A stretch of 64,000 bases of DNA from Microbacterium stercoris (lineage in GTDB: Bacteria > Actinomycetota > Actinomycetes > Actinomycetales > Microbacteriaceae): contig NZ_JAGFOA010000001.1 of the NCBI RefSeq assembly GCF_017592545.1, forward strand, positions 407,577 to 471,576, read 5' to 3'. The position numbers were made by a program, and so were the translations under genes. Shown here in pieces: positions 24,791-34,034 of this stretch. Within the stretch, counting starts at the first letter, position 1; each line of letters opens with the position of its first letter. Below the pieces are notes generated by a model, which was given only the letters and a program-made list of their open reading frames with translations, was not told where the DNA came from and did not search any database.

Positions 24791-26677
24791 TCACCACTTC
24801 TCGAAGAACGCCTGCAGCAGGGGACCGGCCGTCTGGGCGCCCGAGACGCCCGTCTCGACGAACACCGCGACGGCGAGATCGCCGTGGGTGCCGATCATCC
24901 AGCTGTGCTTCGCGTACGCGCCGTCGGCGTTCGCATCGCCGTACTCGGCCGTTCCGGTCTTCGCGCCCACCGGCGCGCCCGGAATCGAGGCGAGGAAGGT
25001 CGCGGATCCGTCCGTGACGACCGCGCGCATCAGCTCTTGCAGGGAAGCGGCCTCGGCATCGGTGAGGGGCGCCTTCGGGTCGGGTTCGGCGACCTTGCCG
25101 TCGATCAGGTGCGGCACCACCGTGCGCCCCGCGGCGATGGACGCCGCGACGGTCGCCATGCCCAGCGGGCTCGCCGTGACGCGCCCCTGGCCGATGAGGT
25201 CGGCCGCGCGCTCTGTCTCTCCCTCGGGCTTCGGCACCCCGCCGAGCACCAGCGGGAAGCCGAGATCCGGTGCTTTCGTCAGTCCCAGCGTCGCGGCGGC
25301 GGAGGTGATGTCGGCGGGATCGATCCGGTCGCGCGCGCCGATCATCGCCGTGTTGCACGAGTTGGCGAGAGCCGTGCGGAAGCTCACGGCGCCGATGCCC
25401 GAGGCGGGATAGTCGTCGAAGTTGTGGAACGTATAGCCGTCGACGTCGAGCGTCGTCGGGCACGCGAGCACGTCGTCGAGCGACAGGCCCGAGCGCAGCA
25501 GCGCGAGCGAGGTGACGAGCTTGAACGTGGATCCTGGCGCGTACTCACCGGCCGTCGCGGCATTCATCCCGCCGTTGCCCGGCCCGTTCGCCGCCGCCAG
25601 CACCTCGCCCGTCGACGGGCGGATCGCCACGAGCGCACTCGCCGGAGCGTTCTCACCCGACAGTGAGGAGAGGATCTGCTCCGCCTCGGTCTGCATCGCG
25701 AGATCGAGGGTGATCGCGACCGGCTTGCCGGCCTCTCCCTTCCACGCGGCCAGCTCGCGACGTGTCTCGCCCTCGACGGCGTGGATGCGGGTGGTCGGCG
25801 TCCCGCGCAGCTGATCGTCGTAGGTCTTCAGCAGGCCGGAGAGGCCGACGCGATCGCCCGGCCGGATCGCCCCCTCCGACTTCTCGACGATCTCGGCCGT
25901 GGCATCGCCGACCACACCGAGGATCTCGCGTGCGAAGGTGCGCGTCGGTGCGAGCGTGACCTCGTCCGCGACGCGCAGCGCCCCGGGGATCGACGCGAAC
26001 TCCGGCTTCACGTACTGGGCCTCCTGGCCCTCGCGCACCACCAGACCCTCGACGAAGGCCTGCGCGCCTGCCGCCTCGGCCTGCGCGCGGAAAGCAGCCG
26101 GGTCGAGGCCGAGCGCATTCGCGATAGCCTCCGCCGACGTGCCGACCTGGTCCGGCGGCGTATTGGCCTTGTCGAGGCCATAGCGACCGACGGGGCGAGA
26201 GGTGACGATGGCGGTGCCGGCCGTGTCGACCACGTCCGCGCGCGGGCCGAACTCGCGAGCGATCTCGATGCGCTCGTTCGGACCGAGCTCGGGGATGAGC
26301 GTGTCGGTCGCCCAGTCGACCGCCCACTCGCTTTCCTCGTCTTCGAGGAGCGCCGCGGTGGTCGAGTACTCCCAGGTGTGGCCCTCGATGTCCCACGACC
26401 AGTGCAGCTCGACGGTGGCCTTGCCGCCCTCGCGCTCGACGTCATCGGCCGTGACCTTCACGGGGTAGTCGGCGAGCGGTGCGATCTGCTCGTCGAAGAC
26501 CTCCGTCGCCTTCGGATTCGTCAGCTCGACATCGGAGAGCGTGTGATCCGACAAAGACGCGGCCAGGGAGTCCGCGAGCTTCGCGGTGAGCTCTTCGCCC
26601 GGATCCGTGCACCCCGCGAGGGGCAGAAGCAGGGCGAGCACGGCGACACCGGCGCCGAGCCGAGGGGTGATGCGCAT
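24791..26677 (-). CDS. Lipoprotein class B penicillin-binding protein with MecA-type N-terminal domain
   Basis: 628 residues. A lipoprotein signal ends in LAGC (Cys23), then an NTF2-like (MecA_N-type) domain to about 140, a dimerisation domain, and the transpeptidase domain with STFK (nucleophile Ser383), SCN near 440 and KTGTAEY near 573. It is a D,D-transpeptidase that cross-links peptidoglycan outside the membrane. The MecA-like N-terminus is shared with low-affinity PBPs, which raises the possibility of beta-lactam tolerance, not shown by sequence. The ATG at 26677 has GGAAGG upstream; the 14 residues before it are not signal-like. Confidence 0.9.
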   Translation of the reverse strand: MRITPRLGAGVAVLALLLPLAGCTDPGEELTAKLADSLAASLSDHTLSDVELTNPKATEVFDEQIAPLADYPVKVTADDVEREGGKATVELHWSWDIEGHTWEYSTTAALLEDEESEWAVDWATDTLIPELGPNERIEIAREFGPRADVVDTAGTAIVTSRPVGRYGLDKANTPPDQVGTSAEAIANALGLDPAAFRAQAEAAGAQAFVEGLVVREGQEAQYVKPEFASIPGALRVADEVTLAPTRTFAREILGVVGDATAEIVEKSEGAIRPGDRVGLSGLLKTYDDQLRGTPTTRIHAVEGETRRELAAWKGEAGKPVAITLDLAMQTEAEQILSSLSGENAPASALVAIRPSTGEVLAAANGPGNGGMNAATAGEYAPGSTFKLVTSLALLRSGLSLDDVLACPTTLDVDGYTFHNFDDYPASGIGAVSFRTALANSCNTAMIGARDRIDPADITSAAATLGLTKAPDLGFPLVLGGVPKPEGETERAADLIGQGRVTASPLGMATVAASIAAGRTVVPHLIDGKVAEPDPKAPLTDAEAASLQELMRAVVTDGSATFLASIPGAPVGAKTGTAEYGDANADGAYAKHSWMIGTHGDLAVAVFVETGVSGAQTAGPLLQAFFEKW

Positions 26678-26756
26678 GGGGCGAAGACCTTCCGGAAGGG
26701 TGCCCCGCCATCCTGGCACGGGTCTCCGACACGGCGACGGACCCCGCCCGGTCGCG

Positions 26757-27107
26757 TCACCCCCGCTTGCGCGGGAGCATCCACCACTCGACGAACTTCT
26801 GTGCGCGGCCGTCCGGCGCGAACCAGACCTCCCACATGTTCGTGTAGTGCTTCTCGCCGTAGTCGACGTGGCCCTTCATGATGGCCAGACGGTCGTCCTC
26901 GATCAGCACCTCGAAGTCGAACTGCGGGTCGTCGCCGCGGTCGGAGTCCCACATCTCGACGATCGCCTCGATGCCCCGCGTGGGCTCGGCGTCGTTCGGG
27001 CGGAACCAGTACTCCGCGTCGTCGGTGAAGAGCGCCCGCACCTCGGCTTCGTCATACGACCGCCACGCACGAAGGTACCCGTCCAGCCATTCCTGAGCTC
27101 TCGTCAT
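26757..27107 (-). CDS. NTF2/SnoaL-like small protein
   Basis: 116 residues with a single NTF2-like domain: QEWLDGYLRAWRSYDEAEVR, LFTDDAEYWFRP, GIEAIVEMWDSD and YTNMWEVWFAPDGRAQKFVE. Many such proteins are isomerases, hydratases or structural; no catalytic residues can be assigned. It lies 79 bases upstream of the PBP gene on the same strand and could be co-transcribed. It is divergent from corA. Confidence 0.82.
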   Translation of the reverse strand: MTRAQEWLDGYLRAWRSYDEAEVRALFTDDAEYWFRPNDAEPTRGIEAIVEMWDSDRGDDPQFDFEVLIEDDRLAIMKGHVDYGEKHYTNMWEVWFAPDGRAQKFVEWWMLPRKRG

Positions 27108-27251
27108 GCCCTCCGGTCTATCCGCGCGCGTGCGGGAACGCAACGGCCTGAGCCGGATCCCGTCAGCCCACCGGACCGGCCCGCCCGCGGACCTCCGGGG
27201 CCCGGCGCGCGCCGATCCGGATCTCTCACCGGCGACCGCGACAATAGGCGC

Positions 27252-28250
27252 GTGCCCATCATCGACAACGCCGTGTACGTCGACGGCCACCGGATCGACA
27301 ACCCCGCGAGCCTCGAGCAGACCTTCGAGTACATGACGTCCCAGGGCGGCATGGCCTGGATCGGTCTCTTCCGGCCGACGAAGGAGGAGATCGCCGAGGT
27401 GGCCGACGAGTTCTCGCTGCATGAGCTGGCGGTCGAGGACGCGCTGAACGGCCACCAGCGTGCGAAGCTCGAGCGCTACGGCGACATCTTGTTCACGGTG
27501 CTGCGGCCGGCGCGTTACATCGATCGCAAGGAGATGGTGGAGTTCGGGGAGCTCCACGTCTTCGTGGGCCCGGATTTCGTGGTCACGATCCGCCACGCGG
27601 AGCGTCCGGATCTCGCGCGGGTGCGTCACCGTATGGAGGGGCGCCCCGACATGCTCGCGCTGGGGCCGCAGGCTGTGCTGTACGCGGTGCTCGACGAGGT
27701 GGTGGACGAATACGAGCCCGTCGTCGCCGGGCTCCAGAACGACATCGACGAGATCGAGGATCAGCTCTTCAACGACGACACCGCGGAGCTGTCGCAGCGC
27801 ATCTACCTGCTCTCGCGCGAGGTGATCGGCTTCCAGCGCGCTGCCGATCCGCTCGTGATGATGCTCGAGGCGCTGCTGCGCGGCGCCGACAAGTACGGCG
27901 TTCACATCGAGCTGCAGCGCGCCCTCCGAGACGTGCTGGACCACACGATCCGGATCTCGGAGCGCCTGTCGTCGTTCCGCGCGATCCTGGAGAACGCGCT
28001 GACGGTGAACTCGACGCTCGTCACGCGTCGCCAGACCGAGACCGCGCTGGCACAGAACGAGCAGGTGAAGAAGATCTCCGGGTGGGCGGCCATCCTCTTC
28101 GGACCGAGCATCGTGGCCGGCATCTACGGCATGAACTTCACCGAGATGCCCGAACTGCACTGGGCATGGGGCTATCCGATGGCGATCGCGCTGATGGTCG
28201 TCACCGCCGTGGGGCTCTACGCCGTCTTCAAATGGCGCAAGTGGATGTAG
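27252..28250 (+). CDS. corA: Magnesium/cobalt transporter CorA
   Basis: 332 residues. A large cytosolic domain (residues 1-265) is followed by two C-terminal membrane helices with the pore signature GMNFTEMPELHWAWGYP between them. CorA is a pentameric divalent-cation channel. The GTG at 27252 has a GACAAT box 6 bases upstream (27240-27245), consistent with a leaderless start. Confidence 0.94.
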   Translation: MPIIDNAVYVDGHRIDNPASLEQTFEYMTSQGGMAWIGLFRPTKEEIAEVADEFSLHELAVEDALNGHQRAKLERYGDILFTVLRPARYIDRKEMVEFGELHVFVGPDFVVTIRHAERPDLARVRHRMEGRPDMLALGPQAVLYAVLDEVVDEYEPVVAGLQNDIDEIEDQLFNDDTAELSQRIYLLSREVIGFQRAADPLVMMLEALLRGADKYGVHIELQRALRDVLDHTIRISERLSSFRAILENALTVNSTLVTRRQTETALAQNEQVKKISGWAAILFGPSIVAGIYGMNFTEMPELHWAWGYPMAIALMVVTAVGLYAVFKWRKWM

Positions 28251-28407
28251 GCGCCGCCCACCCGGCGCACGAGGTCAGTCGTGCTGCTGAGCCCGCTCGC
28301 GATCGGTGGGCTCCGCTGTCGCACTGTCAACCCCGCGCCCTCGAACGGCAGCAGGCGTTGAGTGGACTCCACAGGCGCCGTCGCGCGGCGGCGAGAGAAG
28401 GAGCACC

Positions 28408-29010
28408 ATGCACGCACTCGCGTTCAACTGCACGCTGAGCCCATCGCCAGAGCCGTCGAGCACCGAGCTGCTGAACAGTCAGGTGCTGCAAGCGCTCGCA
28501 GCTCACGACGTGACGGGGGAGCAGATCCGGGTCGTCGATCACGACGTGCGCCCGGGGGTGCTCGACGACATGGGAGACGGCGACCAGTGGCCGGAGCTTC
28601 GGCAGAAGGTGCTCGACGCGGACATCCTCGTGTTCGGCACCCCGACGTGGATGGGGCACATGTCGAGCGTCGCTCAGCGCGTGCTCGAGCGGCTCGACAA
28701 TGAGATCTCGCTGACGGACGACGAGGGGCGTCCGATCTTGGCGGGGAAGGTGGCCGTCACCGTGGTGGTGGGGAACGAGGACGGCGCCCACGCCATCACC
28801 GCCGATCTCGACCAGGCACTCACCGACGTGGGCTTCACCATCCCGTCGCAGGGCGGGGTCTATTGGAACGGTGAGGCCATGCAGTCCACCGACTACAAGG
28901 ATCTGCCGCAGACACCGGAGAAGGTGGCCAGCACGACAGCGACGCTGGCCAGGCATGCCGCGCATCTGGCCCGCCTGCTCGCGGAATCGCCGTATCCGCC
29001 GCCCGCCTGA
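28408..29010 (+). CDS. Flavodoxin-fold NAD(P)H-dependent oxidoreductase
   Basis: 200 residues of the NADPH-dependent FMN reductase/flavodoxin type: MHALAFNCTLSPSPEPSSTE binds phosphate, FGTPTWMGHMSSVAQRVLER is the second FMN loop, and VVVGNEDGAHAITADL follows. AGAAGGAG precedes the ATG. It probably reduces quinones or flavins. It converges on the BASS transporter across a G/C homopolymer block. Confidence 0.87.
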   Translation: MHALAFNCTLSPSPEPSSTELLNSQVLQALAAHDVTGEQIRVVDHDVRPGVLDDMGDGDQWPELRQKVLDADILVFGTPTWMGHMSSVAQRVLERLDNEISLTDDEGRPILAGKVAVTVVVGNEDGAHAITADLDQALTDVGFTIPSQGGVYWNGEAMQSTDYKDLPQTPEKVASTTATLARHAAHLARLLAESPYPPPA

Positions 29011-29033
29011 GCACTCGTCCGGAGACGCTGAAT

Positions 29034-29078
29034 GGGGGGGGGCGCCCGCGGGGGGGCCCCCCCGCGGGGGCGGCCCCC
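29034..29078. other. G/C homopolymer block with a 24-bp perfect palindrome
   Basis: All bases are G or C, with runs of 9 G, 7 G and 7 C. A perfect palindrome lies at 29045-29068. It sits between two convergent genes, so it could be a very stable terminator. Runs this long are also typical of sequencing or consensus error, and a similar block breaks a gene at 34150. Confidence 0.55.
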
Positions 29079-29087
29079 TTCCTGTTC

Positions 29088-30071
29088 TCACTCGTCGGTG
29101 ACGGGACGGCGGCCCATCCACAGGGCGAACAGCGCTCCAGACAGGTTGTGCCAGACCGAGAACACCGCGGCAGGCAGTGCAGCGAGAGGCGAGAAGTGCG
29201 CGGCGGCGAGCGAGGCGGCCAGGCCGGAGTTCTGCATGCCGACCTCGACGGCGATCGCCCGGCGCTCACGCTGCGTCATGCGCAGGCCCCAGGCGGCCAG
29301 GTATCCCAGCAGCAGGCCGAAGCCGTTGTGAAGGAACACGGCGACGAACACCAGGAGGCCGGCCTCGACGATCTTGTCGGCGCTGCCACCCACCACCGCG
29401 GCAACGATCAGCGCGATCGCGATCGTGGACAGCCAGGGCAGGATCGGCTGGGCTCGCTCGACCCAGCGGCGCAGCAGGAGGCGAACGACCAGGCCCGCGA
29501 TCACGGGCAGCAGCACCGTCTGCAGGATCGAGACGAACATCGAGGCGAAGGGCACCTCGAGGAACTGTCCGGCCAGCCACAGCGTGAGCAGCGGGGTGAG
29601 GATCGGCGCGAGCAGCGTCGAGCAGGTCGTCACGGTCACCGAGAGGGCGGTGTCGCCCCGCGACAGATAGGTGACCACATTCGACGCCGTGCCGCCGGGA
29701 GCGCAGCCGACCAGGATCACGCCTGCCGCGAGCTCGGCGGGCAGCTGCAGCATGAGGACGATGACCCACGCGGTGAGCGGCATGATCAGGTACTGCAGCA
29801 CGACGCCGATCGCGACCATCCACGGCCGCTTCAGGATGCGACTGAAGTCGGGGAGGGTGAGCGTGAGGCCCATGCCGAACATCACGACGCCGAGAAGCCA
29901 CGGCACGGCGGCGCCGAGCGGTGCGACGGCGCCGGGGAAGGCGAAGCCGATCACTCCGGCGACGATGACGAGGATGGGGAAGACCGTCACCGCGAGGCGC
30001 GCGGCGCGGTCGGCGGCAGGGGCGGACGGGCTGGTGGGGGACGGCGCGTCGGCGCGCTGGGTGGTGCTCAT
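29088..30071 (-). CDS. Bile acid:sodium symporter (BASS) family transporter
   Basis: 327 residues with about 9-10 membrane helices. The family motif GCAPGGTASNVVTYLSRGDT lies in the first half, and VEVGMQNSGLAASLA near the end marks the second crossed helix. BASS proteins import organic anions such as bile acids, pyruvate or pantoate with sodium; the substrate here is unknown. The hydrophilic N-terminus (about 28 residues) is typical of actinobacterial members. It is the lone gene of this strand segment, 137 bases from the MFS gene. Confidence 0.9.
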   Translation of the reverse strand: MSTTQRADAPSPTSPSAPAADRAARLAVTVFPILVIVAGVIGFAFPGAVAPLGAAVPWLLGVVMFGMGLTLTLPDFSRILKRPWMVAIGVVLQYLIMPLTAWVIVLMLQLPAELAAGVILVGCAPGGTASNVVTYLSRGDTALSVTVTTCSTLLAPILTPLLTLWLAGQFLEVPFASMFVSILQTVLLPVIAGLVVRLLLRRWVERAQPILPWLSTIAIALIVAAVVGGSADKIVEAGLLVFVAVFLHNGFGLLLGYLAAWGLRMTQRERRAIAVEVGMQNSGLAASLAAAHFSPLAALPAAVFSVWHNLSGALFALWMGRRPVTDE

Positions 30072-30164
30072 CCATCCTGCCTATCACGCGGGACGGCGCT
30101 TGCCTTGGTCGGATGGGCAGGTCGGCCCGCAATCACGAAGGGCGCGGAGGCGGCCGCAACGACG

Positions 30165-30194
30165 AAGGGCGCCGACCTCGCGGTCGGCGCCCTT
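30165..30194 (-). terminator. Hairpin terminator after the MFS exporter gene
   Basis: AAGGGCGCCGACC and its exact complement with a 4-base loop (TCGC), 13 bases past the MFS stop codon on the minus strand. It is probably bidirectional only in part, because nothing converges on it. Confidence 0.75.
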
Positions 30195-30207
30195 CTGAGT
30201 GTCGGCG

Positions 30208-31713
30208 TCAGTGCCCGCCGTGGAAGCCCTCGGACGAGTCCTCGGGCTTGCGCACGAAGACGGCCGCGACGACGGCGAGCGCGGCGACAATCGCCGAGAA
30301 CAGGAACGCCGCGCGAGCACCTGCGGCACCCGCGGCGAGCTCGGCGATGCCCGCCGCCTCGCGGGAGGCGGAGACCGAGGCCATCGTGGTGATGAGCACC
30401 GCGACGCCTGCCGCACCCGCCACCTGCTGCAGCGTGTTCAGCACCGCCGAGCCGTGCGAGTACAGCTTCGGTGCAAGGGAGCCCAACGACGCCGAGAACA
30501 GCGGCGTGAACGACATGGCCATACCGACCGACATGGTGATCTGTGCGACGACGAGCGCCCACACCGGGGTCGACTCCGTGAGCGTCGCGTAGAAGCCCAT
30601 CACCAGCGCGACGAGCGCGGTGCCCGGGATCAGCAGGATCGCGACACCCTTGGCGTCGTAGATGCGGCCGATGACCGGGCCCAGCAGACCCATGGCCACG
30701 GCGCCCGGCAGGACAACGAGGCCTGCGGTGACCGAGTCGAGGCGCAGCACATCCTGCATGTAGAGGGGCAGCGCGGTGAAGGTGCCGAACATCGCCAGCG
30801 ACAGGATGCCCATGACGACGATCGAGAGGGTGAAGTTGCGTGCCCGGAAGACGCGCAGGTCGAGCAGCGCATCGTCCTTCTTCTGCAGGGCGATCTGCCG
30901 CCAGACGAACAGTCCGAGCAGCACGACCGCGGCGGCGATCATGGCGCCGGCCGCACCCTCGGGCATGGCGGGCGACTTCGATCCGTGCGATCCGCCGATC
31001 TGGCTGAGTCCGTAGACGAGACCGCCGAAGGCGAATGCCGACAGGATCACCGAGAGCACGTCGAGCGGCGCCTTGTTCGTCTCGCCGAGGTTGGTCATGA
31101 GCTTCGCGCCGATGATGAGGGCGATCACGGCGATCGGCAGCACAACACCGAAGATCCAGCGCCAGTTCGCGACCTGCAGCAGCACGCCGGCGAGGGTGGG
31201 CCCGATCGCCGGGGCGAGCGAGATGACGATGCCGACGCGGCCCATGATGCGGCCTCGTGCGTGCGCGGGCACAACCGACATGACGGTGGTCATCAGCAAC
31301 GGCATGGTGATCGCGGTGCCCGCGGCCTGCACGATGCGTCCGATGAGGAGCACCTCGAAGCCCGGGGCCACCATGGCGATGGCGGTGCCCGCCGTGAACA
31401 GCGACATCGCGAGCAGGAACGCCTGTCGCGTGGTCAGACGCTGCAGCAGGAAGCCGGTGGTGGGGATGACGACGGCCATCGTCAGCATGAAGGCGCTCGT
31501 CAGCCACTGGCCGAGCTCAGGCGGCACGCCCAGGTCGACGTTGAGGTGCGGGATGGCGATGCTCATCGTCGTCTCGTTGAGGATCGCGACGAAGCCGGCG
31601 ATCAGCAGCAGCCAGACGACGCGCATGCCCGCGGGGTCGATCTGGGGCAGGGCGCGGGCGATGTCGGGGGTCGGCACGGAGCCCGTGCGGGGGTTGGTGT
31701 CGGTGGCGGTCAT
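30208..31713 (-). CDS. DHA2-family MFS drug exporter
   Basis: 501 residues, about 14 membrane helices of the EmrB/QacA type. Family features: AILNETTMSIAIPHLNVDLG in helix 1, GRIVQAAGTAITMPLL, and ARGRIMGRVGIVISLAPAIG, the motif C antiporter signature. It exports drugs or metabolites by proton antiport. An inverted repeat at 31741-31774 lies in the 5' region. It is divergent from the ABC exporter gene at 31974. Confidence 0.91.
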   Translation of the reverse strand: MTATDTNPRTGSVPTPDIARALPQIDPAGMRVVWLLLIAGFVAILNETTMSIAIPHLNVDLGVPPELGQWLTSAFMLTMAVVIPTTGFLLQRLTTRQAFLLAMSLFTAGTAIAMVAPGFEVLLIGRIVQAAGTAITMPLLMTTVMSVVPAHARGRIMGRVGIVISLAPAIGPTLAGVLLQVANWRWIFGVVLPIAVIALIIGAKLMTNLGETNKAPLDVLSVILSAFAFGGLVYGLSQIGGSHGSKSPAMPEGAAGAMIAAAVVLLGLFVWRQIALQKKDDALLDLRVFRARNFTLSIVVMGILSLAMFGTFTALPLYMQDVLRLDSVTAGLVVLPGAVAMGLLGPVIGRIYDAKGVAILLIPGTALVALVMGFYATLTESTPVWALVVAQITMSVGMAMSFTPLFSASLGSLAPKLYSHGSAVLNTLQQVAGAAGVAVLITTMASVSASREAAGIAELAAGAAGARAAFLFSAIVAALAVVAAVFVRKPEDSSEGFHGGH

Positions 31714-31740
31714 CGTTCTCCTCGTGGCGGGAAGGGCGAA

Positions 31741-31774
31741 GCACCCATCGGCGGATCATCGTGTGATCCGGTGC
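31741..31774. promoter_or_regulatory. Inverted repeat upstream of the MFS gene, possible operator
   Basis: CGGATCA (31752-31758) and TGATCCG (31764-31770) with a 5-base spacer, framed by GCACC and GGTGC at 31741 and 31770. It is 28 bases upstream of the MFS start and could bind a TetR-type regulator; no such gene is adjacent. Confidence 0.45.
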
Positions 31775-31973
31775 GAAAGCGGGTGGGCCGGCAGAAGTAA
31801 GGCAGGAGTCTGCGCGCCGACAACTCAGGCTAACCGCGGCTTCCGACATTACATTCCCGATTTCACCCAGCAATTGTTCGGCGCTCACCCAGCCGGCGCC
31901 CATCCGGCGAACGCCCCACCCGCGCAGACGGTCCGGGGATGACGTGCGAGGGCCCGTGGTTAGGCTGGCGAGC

Positions 31974-34016
31974 ATGAGCATGGGGCGCGTGATAGGCGGG
32001 CAGGGGCGCGGCGGCGGGGGCCGCACCGTTGATGAGGACGCGCTTCGCAAGCTGAACGCGGAGGCGCCCCGCATCCCCGACCTGCGGCGCCGCGTGGTCG
32101 GCCTGTTCCGTCCGTACCGCGGCAGGATCGCCGTCACGGGTCTGCTCGTCATCGCCGGCGCGGCGCTCGGCGCCATCCCGCCGCTGGTGATCCAGCGCAT
32201 CTTCGATGACGCGCTGTTCCCGATCGACGAGCGAGCCGGATCCGTCGGAGCGGTGCAGATGGACCTGCTTGTGCGTCTTGTGCTCCTCATCGTGGGGCTC
32301 TACGTGGTGAGCGCGCTCGTCGGCATCGCGCAGGCCTGGTTCACCTCGAACGTCGGCAACAGGGTTACGGGCGACCTGCGCGTGCGGATGTTCGAGCACC
32401 TCCAGGCGATGGAGCTCGGCTTCTTCACCCGCACCAAGACGGGCGTGATCCAGTCCCGGCTGCAGAACGACGTGGGCGGCGTCTCGGGTGTGCTCACCAA
32501 CACGGTCGCGGCGATCCTCGGCAACATCGTGACCGTCGTCGCCTCCCTCGTCGCAATGATCCTGATCGACTGGCGCCTGACGCTCATCGCGGTCGTGCTG
32601 ATGCCGATCCTCGTCCTGGTGCAGCGGCGCGTGGGGCAGATCCGCGCGAAGATCGCGGCCGAGACGCAGCAGTCGCTGTCGGAGCTGACGGCGATCACGC
32701 AGGAGACGCTGAGCGTGTCGGGGATCCTCCTGTCCAAGGCGTTCAACCGGCAGCGCACCGAGTCGCGGCGCTATTCCGACGAGAACGCGAACCAGATCCG
32801 TCTCCAGGTGCGCCAGACCATGAGCGGTCAGGGGTTCTTCGCGGTCGTGCACGTGCTGATGGCGAGCGTTCCGGCGGTCATCTACCTGTTCGCGGGCTTC
32901 CTGCTCGCCGGCAACCCGGGCCTCATCACCGCCGGAACCGTGGTGGCATTCACCACGGTTCAGGCGCGCCTGCTGCAGCCGCTCATCGGTCTGATGAGGG
33001 TGGCGCTGGACGTGCAGACCTCCGCGGCCCTGTTCGCCCGCATCTTCGAGTACCTCGACCTCAAGCCGGCGATCCAGGACGCGCCCGATGCGATCTCGGT
33101 CGAGCACGCGCCCGGCCCGGTGGGGCGCATCGAGTTCCGAGACGTGGTCTTCCGCTACCCCGATGCGTCGGCGGATGCCCGTCCCACGCTGCAGGGCATC
33201 TCGTTCGTCGCCGAGCCGGGTCAGCAGGTCGCGTTCGTCGGGCCTTCGGGCGCGGGCAAGACCACCGTGCTCTACCTCACACCGCGCCTGTACGAGGCGG
33301 AGTCGGGCGAGGTGCGGTTCTCGGGCGAGAACGTCACCCGCCTCACCCAGGAGTCGATCATCGACCACGTCGGGATCGTGTCGCAGGAGACCTATCTCTT
33401 CCACGCGACGATCCGCGAGAACCTCCGCTATGCCAAGCCCGACGCCACGGACGCGGAGATCGAGGACGCCTGTCGCAAGGCGAACATCCACCACATCATC
33501 GCGGGGTTCGAGCACGGCTATGACACCATCGCCGGCGAGCGCGGATACCGACTCTCGGGTGGTGAGAAGCAGCGGATCGCGATCGCACGAGTGCTGCTGA
33601 AGGATCCGCCCGTCCTGCTGCTGGATGAGGCGACGAGCGCTCTTGACACCGTCTCGGAGCGGATCGTTCAGGAAGCCCTCGAGACCGCTTCGGCCGGCCG
33701 CACCACCCTCTCGATCGCCCACCGCCTGTCGACGGTCATCGACGCGGATGTCATCCACGTCATCGACGCGGGGCGCATCGTCGAGTCGGGCACGCACGCC
33801 GAGCTCATCGCGCTCGGGGGACTCTACGCCGAGCTCGCCGAGGAGCAGCTCGCCGCCAGCCGCGTGCTCGAGGCCGAGACCGGATCGGCGGAGCCCGATC
33901 CCGAGCTGCGCACCCGGCGCGCCGACAAGCCCCCGGCCGATGAGCGCACGGAGCCCGAGGTCACAACTCCCGTCGGCTTCGCCGCCCCGCCGGCCACCGG
34001 CCTGCCGGAGGCCTGA
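31974..34016 (+). CDS. ABC transporter, fused permease and ATPase (multidrug-type exporter)
   Basis: 680 residues. A transmembrane domain with about 6 helices spans about 45-345, then the ATPase domain with Walker A GPSGAGKTTV, Q-loop VSQETYLFH, signature LSGGEKQR and Walker B LLLDEATSALD, plus the H-loop AHRLST. It works as a dimer. About 60 hydrophilic residues extend the C-terminus. The ATG at 31974 has TAGGCT at 31961-31966, 7 bases upstream, so the message is likely leaderless. Substrate unknown. Confidence 0.92.
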   Translation: MSMGRVIGGQGRGGGGRTVDEDALRKLNAEAPRIPDLRRRVVGLFRPYRGRIAVTGLLVIAGAALGAIPPLVIQRIFDDALFPIDERAGSVGAVQMDLLVRLVLLIVGLYVVSALVGIAQAWFTSNVGNRVTGDLRVRMFEHLQAMELGFFTRTKTGVIQSRLQNDVGGVSGVLTNTVAAILGNIVTVVASLVAMILIDWRLTLIAVVLMPILVLVQRRVGQIRAKIAAETQQSLSELTAITQETLSVSGILLSKAFNRQRTESRRYSDENANQIRLQVRQTMSGQGFFAVVHVLMASVPAVIYLFAGFLLAGNPGLITAGTVVAFTTVQARLLQPLIGLMRVALDVQTSAALFARIFEYLDLKPAIQDAPDAISVEHAPGPVGRIEFRDVVFRYPDASADARPTLQGISFVAEPGQQVAFVGPSGAGKTTVLYLTPRLYEAESGEVRFSGENVTRLTQESIIDHVGIVSQETYLFHATIRENLRYAKPDATDAEIEDACRKANIHHIIAGFEHGYDTIAGERGYRLSGGEKQRIAIARVLLKDPPVLLLDEATSALDTVSERIVQEALETASAGRTTLSIAHRLSTVIDADVIHVIDAGRIVESGTHAELIALGGLYAELAEEQLAASRVLEAETGSAEPDPELRTRRADKPPADERTEPEVTTPVGFAAPPATGLPEA

Positions 34017-34034
34017 GCCGGCAGGCCCCGGGCG

